From Acropora yongei (taxonomy: Eukaryota; Cnidaria; Anthozoa; Scleractinia; Acroporidae), in the NCBI GenBank assembly GCA_014634225.1, contig BLFN01000732.1, positions 5,022,089-5,032,088 of the forward strand: DNA of 10,000 bases. Reading direction: 5' to 3'. The notes below the pieces were generated by a model. The model was not told the origin of the DNA. It worked only from the letters and a program-made list of their open reading frames with translations, and made no database searches. Positions 1 to 7,229 of the stretch are shown one piece after another (position 1 is the first letter of the stretch; each line of letters starts with the position of its first letter). Made by a program: the position numbers and the translations under genes.

Positions 1-579
1 CCCTGGGAATAAACCCTGCTATACTTCTGAAGGCGATGTTCAAGAGCTCGCTCAGTAAGTTCATATGGAGCATCCATGTCACATTATACACGTCGAAATG
101 CTGGGAATAAACCCTGCTATACTTCTGAAGGCGATGTTCAAGAGCTCGCTCAGTAAGTTCATATGGAGTATCCATGTCACATTATACACGTCGAAATGCT
201 TCCGTTCAAAAGCAGACAAATAATCAGCACGTCCACGAAGAGGTGGATTGACAGGTCACTGTACTTCCACATCTTCAGGGAGCCTGTGTCGAACTCGAGC
301 AGCGTGTGTATCAATATTGGGGCGATTCTGATCCATGTGGGAGATCAAATCAACCGTTTCCACAGCATTCTTTGACGCCACCGGCGCATCAGTCGCAGGA
401 AAAGGTAGGTTTGACATCTGAGGGCAAGCTGTCATCGGTAACTTCAGACCATGAATTGTGATCGGTCGCTGAATCAGTCATGATTCCACTGGAGGCCAGG
501 GCTCCAGCATGGACAACCAAGCTCTCCCGCACTAACTGGATGAGACTTCAACTCAGACGGAGCCTCACGCAATAAGCCT
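1..579 (-). pseudogene. Scraps of minus-strand coding sequence, unidentified, pre-dating the LINE insertion
   Basis: I do not recognise the protein. Read on the minus strand from the LINE end outward, one frame is open for about 50 codons and includes SLIQLVRESLVVHAGALASS. It stops at TGA after PTFSCD. A neighbouring frame then continues with ASKNAVETVDLISHMDQN and RVRHRLPEDVEVQ up to another TGA. Beyond that are AFERKHFDVYNV and, in a third frame, YELTERALEHRLQKYSRVYS. Composition and charge patterning look like real protein, but stops and frameshifts break it, so this would be a pseudogene or an older element. The 14-base duplication shows that the LINE inserted into this sequence, so 5745 onward is its former neighbour. 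The plus-strand open frame at 163-375 is probably a shadow. Non-coding DNA remains possible. Confidence 0.3.
3..198. repeat. 98-base tandem duplication, two copies
   Basis: Bases 3-100 and 101-198 are the same 98-base unit, beginning CTGGGAATAAACCCTGC and ending CGTCGAAATG. I find one difference (C at 71, T at 169). Such near-identity means a recent duplication, or an assembly artefact at the contig or window edge. On the minus strand each unit can be read as part of a 33-codon repeat with one base missing, so a coding origin is possible. The array may continue to the left of the window. Confidence 0.9.
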
Positions 580-593
580 TCTGGGCCTCATCA
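580..593. repeat. LINE target-site duplication, 3' copy
   Basis: TCTGGGCCTCATCA lies directly before a poly(T) run that is the poly(A) tail of the minus-strand LINE. An exact copy lies at 5731-5744, at the other end of the element. An exact 14-base match placed precisely at the tail boundary is what target-primed reverse transcription leaves. The flanking bases differ (T at 579, A at 5730), so the match is not part of a longer repeat. Confidence 0.88.
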
Positions 594-831
594 TTTTTTT
601 TGTTTTGAAGGCGAATTCCCGTGCCCTTGGTGGGGTGGGTGCAATGCCCGCCAAACGTAACGACAAAACGCCTTAAAGGGGGGTGCACCAGCACGTCAAA
701 CTCGCTGGGTAATCGAAACCCGCCCCTACAAGCACAAAAACAAAGACGTAAATGGTACAAAAGTAGACAACACCAGGACTAGTAAATAAGCAGACGAGAT
801 AACAAGAGCACAAAAGGGGACCAAAGGGGAG
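594..831 (-). other. LINE 3' UTR and poly(A) tail
   Basis: This lies between the ORF2 stop (TAA read at 834-832 on the minus strand) and the target duplication. It contains no AATAAA on the minus strand that I can see. The A-rich tail (594-606 as T on the plus strand, interrupted by one G) is short, which fits an old insertion or a naturally short tail. Apparent open frames here (for example minus 548-760 and 726-1061) cross the tail or the ORF2 end and are not genes. Confidence 0.7.
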
Positions 832-2299
832 TTATGGAGCAAAAGTAAGAGTATCACCAGCAAAAGACGCAATAACACCATTAACGCCCCAGCAACGAGC
901 GAAGAAACGACGAAGGCGAGCAGTCCTTTGATGTTTGGAAAAAACGGTTGGATGGAATTTAACTCCCGCCTTAACGCTCTCAATAACTGGTATGGTACCA
1001 GGCTGGAGACAACGGAAGCGAAAGTTATTTCTGGCAAGCAAAATGCAAAACTTACACGCATTCAAAATGTACACATAAACACGAGGCAGAACACGGAGTT
1101 CGTCACGATTAAAGCCGAAAAAGACATGGCGGAGCAACAGAACAGGGGACATGGGGGAGTAACGAAACATTACGATTGGAGCGAAGACAGTACACTCTGA
1201 GCAAGAGGGCAAGCAAGCAAGAGGTGACTTAGCGACTCAAGGACTGTACCACAAAAACAGTGCTGAGACACATGCAGGCCAAGGATGTGAGACGCTAAGC
1301 TGTCAAAAGAACACCATCAGCGACCTTCCAAGAGAAGAGTAAAATTGGACGATCAAAATTAGCAATGTGAAATTGACCCCAAGTGGACGGCCAATTAACT
1401 GCCAAAAGTAGGCCTGAATTCTGCGACACAATGGGAAACAACATAATTTTCAGGAAGCAAGAAAAGATGTGCAAGTTTTGAAGAAATTAGCAGCGACTCT
1501 ACGTGCATGAGAGTCTCTTGAGGCGAAAACTAGCGAGGAAAGCCGATCGTCAAAAGAACCATCAAGAGAGCGCCAGGCTAGCAAGAGAAGAATAGAACGG
1601 GGGCAGAACACTATGGTTAAAGCTATGTGGTCGCGCAAGGACTACAGAAGGAGAAGCACCGAGACAGGACAAACACCAGTAGGTCAATAGAAGAGTCCAA
1701 CCAGAAGAGTTCACAGCAAAACGTCATCATTGGCTAAGCAGTGGTGACACTTTTAAGTTAACATCAACGACGGAGAACCCACCGAGGGAAGGCGGCTGAA
1801 CAACAACAACAAGCAACATCAGCTCGCACTTGGTTTTCCAGAAAAAGTCAAAAATCAGGGAATTAAGGATCCTCAAGACCCACGGAGGCATGTGAACTAG
1901 GGATGCTACACACGAAATCCGCGCCAAGGCAAGAACAATAAAGGATTACGTTGACGCCAAGAAAGTAGAGTTTTTTCAGCAGCATTAATTCGAGGACACC
2001 AGTTGTCGTCCTCAAGATTGCCCAAGCCCACACAAACCCCAAGAATCTTAAATTTGGATGGAGACCTGTCCAGAGCCACAGGGGGATCCATACGGCCAAC
2101 CCAACTACCCAGCCACACACCCTTAGACTTGGACTGATTAAGCCGAGAGCCTGAAGCTTTCTCAAACAGGGAAGAAATATCCAAGACAGCCTCTATAGAG
2201 TCATCCGTTGATAAAATGAACGTAGTATCGTCCGCATACTGATGAACTGGAGATACCATCAAGGGTGCACCAGGGAGGGACAAGCCAGGGATGCGGGGA

Positions 2300-2388
2300 T
2301 TACATGTACACGTCTGTGTTGTTTTGTTCTGCGTCTCGTAGGTGTTCGCGGAAGCGATCGGACTGTCTCCTCCCTGTTTCGCATATTT

Positions 2389-2423
<35 letters not shown>

Positions 2424-2431
2424 AGTTTTAA
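2300..2431 (-). pseudogene. GIY-YIG nuclease scrap (Penelope-like type) inside the LINE reverse transcriptase
   Basis: Reading the minus strand from 2386 to 2303 gives 28 codons ending in TAA at 2302-2300, with ETGRRQSDRFREHLRD at the core. This closely matches the helix of GIY-YIG endonuclease domains that follows the YIG strand, whose usual wording is YIGETGRR..DRFREH. In Penelope-like elements this domain sits behind a reverse transcriptase and cuts DNA for integration. Here only the segment after YIG survives (TAA-ATA-TGC replaces Y-I-G), and the GIY half and the C-terminal catalytic Glu are absent. It lies between LINE motif NVDYK (2432-2440) and PRIPGLSLPGAP, where the RT palm motifs should be. 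It is on the same strand as the LINE and in frame with the upstream RT. The borders are approximate. The family match is from memory. Confidence 0.7.
2393..2413. repeat. Inverted repeat in the filler, 8-base arms
   Basis: TTTATCAA (2393-2400) and TTGATAAA (2406-2413) are perfect complements around a 5-base loop CTCGT. It sits next to the GIY-YIG scrap and outside recognisable LINE sequence, so it probably came with the foreign DNA, for example from the donor element. Confidence 0.6.
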
Positions 2432-3351
2432 TTTGTAGTCAACGTTTAGTAGGGTAATGGGACGCCAGTTACGGGGATCGAGACGGCCTCCCTTTTTAAA
2501 GATTAAAGAGATAAGACCTCTCCTTTGGGTGAGAGATATAGCACCAGACAAGAAAACATGAATTGCGCACATTGACCAAGTTAGCACCCAAAACGGACCA
2601 AAACTTTACATAGAGTTCCATGGGTAGACCGTCCGACCAAGGCGACTTGCCTCTCATTTAATGCAACAAAACACTCATCATGATCCAAAGGTCCATCGCA
2701 AAGACCGGCCTGAGTTGGAGGCAGAGTAGAGGAGACATTGGCCAACAAAGAGGTGGCTATGGAGCGGAGCGGTAGCTTAACCAGTAAACAAGGACGCGTA
2801 AAAGGACGAAAAATCACGGCAAAGGTCATCAGTATGCGATACAATGGATTTGTCGTCCGCACGCAGGACTGCAACAAACCGATCAGCAGCTCGCTTTTTC
2901 TTGAGACGAAGAAAGAAAGCTGAGCATGTTTCCCCTTCTTCCACCCAACGTGCACGGGCGCGAACCTGAGCCCCATGGGCATTCTCAATGTCCATTTGGG
3001 CAATCTCCGCAGTAGTGAAGTTGTAGGGCCCCAAACAAGATATAGAACAAGCATCGACACAACATTTAAGGTGGTCTGCCAGCTTAGACAAGAGGCTACG
3101 GTGCTGCGACCGCTGAGAAGAACGATCACAACAATATCTAATAGTGAGTCCTTAATGATACTTTTCCCTTTGTCCCACCACTTAGCCAGGGTGGGAAAAC
3201 GGGGCTGCACAGCACGCAAATCGGACCAGAAATTGAGAGTAAGGGAGACATAATCGGGGTCATTCAAAACGGATAAATTAAGCTGTCAAACTCCAGGACC
3301 ATGAGAAGGAACTTCAGGAACACGAACAGACATAACAACAGCGCAATGATC

Positions 3352-3405
3352 GGAGAAAGGGTAAGCAACAATGTTACTGGAGAAAGGGCAAGCAACAATG
3401 TCACT
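3352..3405. repeat. 27-base in-frame tandem duplication in the LINE endonuclease
   Basis: Bases 3352-3378 and 3379-3405 are two copies of one 27-base unit (GGAGAAAGGGTAAGCAACAA...) with two transitions. On the minus strand they add nine residues (SSNIVAYPF beside SSDIVACPF) directly before the catalytic SDH motif. Other elements of this type have a single copy there, as far as I recall. Confidence 0.85.
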
Positions 3406-4023
3406 AGAAGACGCAGACGGGACCCAAGCATGAGGTTCTAGGATTAAGGCAATACGAGAGGAAAGCGAACCATTACTCCTGGTCCCAGTATAACTGGAGG
3501 ACGAAGGATGGTGATACCTCCAGCTGTTGATGGAAGAGCAGGCGTTAAGTAGACGGTTCAGAGCACAAGAAGACTCGCGAGATACATGAAAGCGATGTGA
3601 TCCGCGATGGTCAAGAGACCGGCTTAAAACAGTGTTGAAATCACCAGCAAGCACAGTAAGGACAGACGGATCAGGGAACTGATCACTTGCTGGATTACGA
3701 CTAGGAGCGTAGACACACCGGACACGAAAGACTTGGTTCCAAAAACGAAATTCACACAGCAAAAACCTTCCATCTGATTCAAACCTAGATTGTGCAAGAG
3801 ACAAAGTGGGCCACGGGCATGTGTTGACCCAGCAGCTAGGGCACACAGATAACCAGAGGCCCGAAACCAAGCCCGACATTCCAAGCCAAAAGAAGAATGA
3901 CACTCTTGTAAGCAAACAATATCAGGAACAGCAGTAAGAGATCTAAACCATTGCAAGAGACCCGCACGCTTTTACTGATCACGTATCCATTAGCATTGAG
4001 TGTGACAATGGACAAAGCCGTGA

Positions 4024-5731
4024 TTAAGACTTAGATTTCGTAGAGGCCCTAGTCAGACGCCGTGGGATATACGATTGTTGAAGCCGATCAGAACGGCGGG
4101 CCGTACAAGCCTTGCTTGGACAAACTAGGGGAGGGGACGCATCGTCCCAGGTAATAGAACCATCATTGTGACTATTAAGGTTACCCATATTGTCATTGAC
4201 GTTACTCATATCCATCTTATCATTAACGTTGGTGGGAACAATATAATTAGGAATTGTATTACAGCAATATTACCAATGATACTGGAATCATTGTCAATTT
4301 TAATACGGTAACCATTACCATTCTTGCAACTATCATTATTGTTATCACTACGGTTATTAACAGTATCACTACTATTACTATTACAACTAACATTATTGCC
4401 ATTAGTGCTATTAACATTAGTAGTATGGGAATTGTCAGCGACAACGCAACTAATATTGTTATCTCTACTATTATCATTGATACTGGTAGTGTTGTGACTC
4501 GCAACACAGCTGTTACCAGCATCGCAATATTGTTACTAGCGCTGTTGACACCACCAATAATAATATCTACGGTCTCACCGTTTTTACTACTGGCAGTATT
4601 GCAATCATTAACCGCACAATTATCAACATTGCCACTATACCAGGAGAAAAACTGCCGACACCATCAAGATCATCTGAAGAGCCAATATCGCTGTTCTCAA
4701 AAGTTCTTGCGCATTTGCGTTTGGCCCTGCGGCGAATGAGTAGAAATCCATCCAAAGAGACGACACTAGCAGGAACAAACTCGACAGGCAGAACTGGCGC
4801 GTCAAGAACTGCTCGATTCACCAAGGAATCGGACTGCATAGCCTACCCAGTCTGGTTGTCTTCGGGATCAACTGGCAGCTCAGGTGGACCAAGGGTAGCT
4901 GCAGTAGGTTCATGGCGGCAATCACAGTAAAGGTGACCGGCCTGACCGCATCTCAAACATTTTCTATTGAAGGGACAGTCCTTATCAATATGCCCAGTCT
5001 TTTCACAGATAGCCTGGCCATAATAGTAAACCTTACAATGGTATCCATCAATTACCAAATTACGTGGCATAGCCTGATTGCGCACCATGGACGCAACTCT
5101 ACCTCCATCAGCCACTTCAGAGATGCGAAGCCAGTGGTGAACTCTTACATCATGAAACTCACCGTAACGACTCAAAGTATCATCAAAAAAACTTAAATTG
5201 CCCTCTACAGGGTAACTGTAGACAAAAACTTTCTGAGGGCGAGGGCCACCCCCACGCACGACACAATCAACATCTGCGACACGAACAGACTCAAAGCGCA
5301 TAATAGCGTCGCGACCAGAAGCAGACGGAAAGGTAACTCAAACCGACTTACCAACAAAATGGACTGCATTAACCTTATAGGCGGCAAAACGACGAACGAT
5401 AACGGACGAAATATCAACACGAGAAGGAGTAGCAGGAAACTTCGAAACATCAAGAGCGACGGTGCAAGGCAAGTCCGAAGGCTTAGTTTCGGAGAAAAGG
5501 GTTGGAACCCCCAAGCAAAACCACAAGGCAGAGCTGGAGGCTCAATCCTAAAAGGGGAGAGAGAGCAGAAAACCACCAAAGATTGAAGGAATCAAACGGA
5601 AGGCTGGCAAAAAGAAAAAAACAGAAAGATGACGAAACAATCTCACCACAATCCAAAAAGGCTTGACGAAGAGGGTCTTCTGGTGGGCACTCCACATATG
5701 AACGAGTCAACTGTAAGCTCTCGTCGGCCAT
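4024..5731 (-). pseudogene. LINE ORF1 remnant: gag-like RNA-binding protein with CCHC knuckles
   Basis: This is the nucleic-acid-binding protein of the element. It starts MADESLQLTRSYVE at 5731 and passes through [39 protein letters not shown] and a basic or aromatic region ([11 protein letters not shown]) to the knuckles. The second knuckle, [15 protein letters not shown] (4918-4962), is a complete C-x2-C-x4-H-x4-C. The first (4975-5016) has the last C, H and C but Q where the first Cys should be. Two stops interrupt the frame: TGA at 5340-5338 and TAG at 4845-4843, with coding-like sequence in the same frame on both sides. Frameshifts occur near 5530, 4640, 4530 and 4255. The C-terminus is a long Asn/Ser/Asp tail followed by a basic end ([19 protein letters not shown]) and TAA at 4026-4024. 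Confidence 0.82.
4215..4640 (-). repeat. Asn/Ser/Asp-rich low-complexity tract in ORF1
   Basis: On the minus strand the codons are mostly AAT, AAC, AGT, GAT and GTT, giving peptides such as [18 protein letters not shown] and [16 protein letters not shown]. The codons vary (AAT/AAC, AGT/AGC), so it is not a pure microsatellite. The complement is ATT, ACT, ATC and GTT, none of which is a stop, so long open frames rich in Ile and Thr appear on the plus strand (4254-4739) and rich in Val and Ile in another minus frame (4259-4522). Those are shadows. Two or three single-base shifts break the true frame. Confidence 0.8.
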
Positions 5732-5744
5732 CTGGGCCTCATCA
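5731..5744. repeat. LINE target-site duplication, 5' copy
   Basis: TCTGGGCCTCATCA is identical to 580-593 and lies at the ORF1 (5') end of the LINE. If the copies mark the exact borders, the first base of the ORF1 ATG (5731) belongs to the target DNA. Confidence 0.88.
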
Positions 5745-6097
5745 GTGTAGTGTCAATGTTGAGATGGAGGTAAAGTCTAAAAAGCCACCCTGAATGTCCC
5801 ACACGGGTGACATCTACGCCATGGCAGAGCACTTAAACTAGAGAACTAGTGAGCGTGTTTAGTGCGAAAGGCAATGACCCATCCCAGTAGAGAGCTCAAT
5901 TTGGACATAAAGCAAAGCTTTTTTTATGGAAAAGAGCGATATATATCACAATTAGTGTCCCATTAATCTCTAACAAAGGACCACAGTGCTATAATTTACA
6001 TGAAAGAAACTGTGCGAAGGCTCTGGCATGATTTGGAAATTTTTTATGCAACCTTTCAGATTGAAATGAAGGTTATCTTTCTTGACGTACATAAAAT
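5745..6097. other. No gene seen
   Basis: This is the former right-hand neighbour of the LINE target. On the minus strand a short stretch reads HYTDEAQKAYCVRLRLS when joined across the empty target site to 579, but stops lie just upstream. The rest is AT-rich with no splice or coding signal that I trust. Confidence 0.5.
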
Positions 6098-6343
6098 ATG
6101 CTTAAATATTCATCAGTTGCAGCCAAGTTCGGCCCTTATTGGGAGAAACTGTGCCTACTATCTAAGGTGCGGCCACAGGCGGAATCCCAAACCTCGGCGC
6201 CTAAACTATGGAACAATTTACCTCTAGAAATTAGAATGGTCAAATCTGTCAAATCATTCAAGTTGTTAGTTAGGTTTACGTATACGATTTTTAGTAAGAC
6301 TTTCGAAGATGCCCTTTTTTGTAGGGCTTTTTTTCTTAGCTAG
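6098..6343 (+). pseudogene. C-terminal end of a CR1/L2-type LINE reverse transcriptase
   Basis: SAPKLWNNLPLEIRMVKSVKSF is the well-known end of the ORF2 protein in CR1/L2/Rex-type LINEs (usual wording APKLWNSLPLEIR..KS..SFK..LKT.LF). Only the last 80 or so codons remain. Upstream, AAKFGPYWEKLCLL does not match the expected RTYG-type segment well. No RT catalytic motif is present, which fits the heavy 5' truncation usual for LINE copies. A plus-strand frame at 6000-6227 is a shadow. Confidence 0.75.
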
Positions 6344-6470
6344 GCATTTTTTTTAACATTTTACACCGATGTGATTCTTATTTATCATTTTGTCATTTTT
6401 ATTCTATGCATTGCTGTAATGCGCAGTTGATCATGTCGTCATGAAAACTGCTGAATATACTAAATTCGCA

Positions 6471-6548
6471 ATTTATTATTATTATTAATTATTGTTATTA
6501 TTATCATTATTATTATTATCATTATTATTATTATGTTTATTATTATTA
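6471..6548. repeat. ATT/TTA microsatellite with ATC and GTT interruptions
   Basis: About 78 bases of imperfect TTA repeat, with variants TTG, TCA and TTT. It forms the terminal repeat of the LINE fragment before it. A minus-strand open frame through it (6460-6651, Ile-rich) is an artefact. Confidence 0.9.
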
Positions 6549-6915
6549 AGCCTCGAGCGCAGCTTTCCCGAATACGAAGCTGCCGCTGGTGAATTTTTTT
6601 TTTCTTCATAAGAAAAATACGCAAAAGGCGGTGATGATCACTGTGAAGCAATGCATTTCAAATCATTTGACTTGACGTTTAGTTTGTTGTAACATACATT
6701 TTGAAAAGTATCAGTTAGTTTTAAAAAAAAAACTATGCAAATACAATAGAAATAGCGAGACCGGAGATCTATGTGTGTCTAACAATAGCAGTGACATATT
6801 AATGAACGGCAACTTATAACTGGCTAGATTAGTACTTAAAGCTGGGTTAAGTTTCTGTATGAACATCTGTGGTTTTATCTTGCAGTGGTAATCAATTTTT
6901 CCCTCTACTAACCAT
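6549..6915. other. No gene seen
   Basis: AT-rich sequence with homopolymer runs (T at 6595-6603, A at 6723-6731). TTTTATCTTGCAG ends at 6890 and could be a splice acceptor. The frame after it (GNQFFPLLTMGGIRKVPPFS) is open for about 29 codons to a TGA near 6979, but no donor or family match supports it. Confidence 0.4.
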
Positions 6916-6988
6916 GGGTGGAATAAGAAAAGTTCCACCCTTTAGTTCCACCGCTCCCGGAACTAATCGGATTTGTTGAATTCCACCC
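6916..6988. repeat. TTCCACC motif cluster with hairpin
   Basis: GGGTGGAA (6916-6923) pairs with TTCCACCC (6933-6940). TTCCACC recurs at 6946 and 6981, and GTTCC (6945-6949) can pair with GGAAC (6959-6963). The three direct copies plus the inverted one form a compact structured patch of unknown role. Confidence 0.6.
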
Positions 6989-7090
6989 TAGAAAGCGCAC
7001 TGAGACAAAAGTACACGATAACAACCCAGCAGCTATGTGATTAACAACTGCCAATCTTTATGTGTTCTTAGTTGCTGCTTTTTTAAAAAT

Positions 7091-7110
7091 ATTTCTCTCT
7101 CCTTTTCTAG
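7091..7110 (+). promoter_or_regulatory. Candidate 3' splice site with polypyrimidine tract
   Basis: Nineteen of the last twenty-odd bases before the AG are mainly C and T, and the first open codons follow directly. This is the strongest acceptor-like site I see in the window. Confidence 0.55.
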
Positions 7111-7229
7111 GTTACAGAAAGCTAGAGGAGGCTTTTAAGAGTTCTTTGAATGTAAGAGAGGATGTGAGACATCCACTACAAAAGGAGCCCATGGCGGGAT
7201 ACAAACAACTACAGGATGAAAAATATTGA
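7111..7229 (+). CDS. Terminal coding exon of an unidentified host gene (partial)
   Basis: A strong polypyrimidine tract (ATTTCTCTCTCCTTTTCTAG, ending 7110) fits a splice acceptor. Exon base 7111 begins with GT that completes a codon, then 38 codons run to TGA at 7227-7229: YRKLEEAFKSSLNVREDV..., ending MAGYKQLQDEKY. The peptide is hydrophilic and charged with balanced codons, quite unlike the AT-rich surroundings, and could be the C-terminal tail of a cytoplasmic or membrane protein. I do not recognise the family. The frame is also open upstream to 7041 without a Met, but that part reads like pyrimidine tract. The preceding exon is not found in this window. It could also be a captured exon or pseudogene. 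Confidence 0.5.

Larger units (their letters stand above)
832..4021 (-). pseudogene. LINE ORF2 remnant: APE endonuclease, reverse transcriptase and C-terminal domain
   Basis: The intact protein would nick target DNA and copy the element RNA into it. The endonuclease opens with SIVTLNANG just after the start, then LQE (3903-3911), VYAPSRNP, GDFN (3634-3645) and SDH (3346-3354). The expected SRID near the end reads SRIA, so one acidic residue is lost. The linker and RT follow: ARARWVEEGETCSAFF, DGLPMELYVKFWSVLG, LISLIFKKGGRLDPRNWRP, then YADD (2227-2238). The tail (WVASLV-type and SLGGFSVVDVNLKV segments, then CKFCILLARNNFRF) ends at 832. Defects: several frameshifts (near 3840, 3150, 2780, 1910), a TGA at 3288-3286 where TGG is likely, and loss of the RT core between 2239 and 2431. 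The probable start codon is ACG (4021-4019), two bases after the ORF1 stop, where ATG is expected. Confidence 0.85.
594..5730 (-). mobile_element. L1/Tx1-like non-LTR retrotransposon (LINE), near full coding length, inactive
   Basis: The element runs on the minus strand: ORF1 (gag-like, zinc knuckles), then ORF2 (APE endonuclease, reverse transcriptase, C-terminal domain), a 3' UTR of about 240 bases (594-831) and a short A-rich tail (TTTTTTTTGTTTT on the plus strand from 594). Perfect 14-base target duplications bracket it. The pairing of a CCHC-bearing ORF1 with an endonuclease-RT ORF2, and ORF2 wording such as NWRPITLLNVDYK, QYADDTTFIL and ASLVHMPPWVL, fits the L1/Tx1 group. The clade call is from memory of the family. 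The copy carries nonsense changes, frameshifts and an internal deletion with filler in the RT, so it cannot move by itself. It starts at or one base from the ORF1 ATG, so it has no 5' UTR and is probably lightly 5'-truncated. Confidence 0.88.
6098..6548 (+). mobile_element. 5'-truncated CR1/L2-type LINE, 3' end
   Basis: This is the RT C-terminus, then a T-rich 3' UTR (6344-6470) with TGTAATGCGCAGTTGATCAT, ending in an ATT repeat. Such LINEs end in short tandem repeats instead of poly(A). The wording just before the repeat (GCGC...ACTGCTGAATATAC) resembles the GCGCTATATAAA box before ATT repeats that I recall in cnidarian copies. The 5' border is uncertain. Confidence 0.65.

Noticed and set aside
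163..375. 70-residue plus-strand open frame
   Set aside because: It partly overlaps the tandem repeat, and the opposite strand gives more protein-like readings. No motif.
726..1061. 111-residue minus-strand open frame rich in Leu and Val
   Set aside because: It overlaps the end of LINE ORF2 in another frame and runs into the 3' UTR. The ORF2 frame at 832-1212 has the family wording.
2738..3253. Plus-strand open frames of 61 and 92 residues
   Set aside because: Shadows of the LINE ORF2 linker and RT region coded on the minus strand.
4254..4739. 161-residue plus-strand open frame rich in Ile and Thr
   Set aside because: It is the complement of the Asn/Ser/Asp-rich codons of LINE ORF1, which cannot form stops. 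No family resemblance and no codon signal of its own.
5738..5746. Hammerhead ribozyme core (CTGATGAG on the minus strand), suggested by the Penelope-like scrap
   Set aside because: CTGATGAG is present here and near 7790, and GCC/GGC could pair as a short stem when the target site is joined to 579, but no GAAA core with flanking stem I and III follows. It is better explained as target-site sequence.
6460..6651. 63-residue minus-strand frame rich in Ile
   Set aside because: Translation of the ATT microsatellite.
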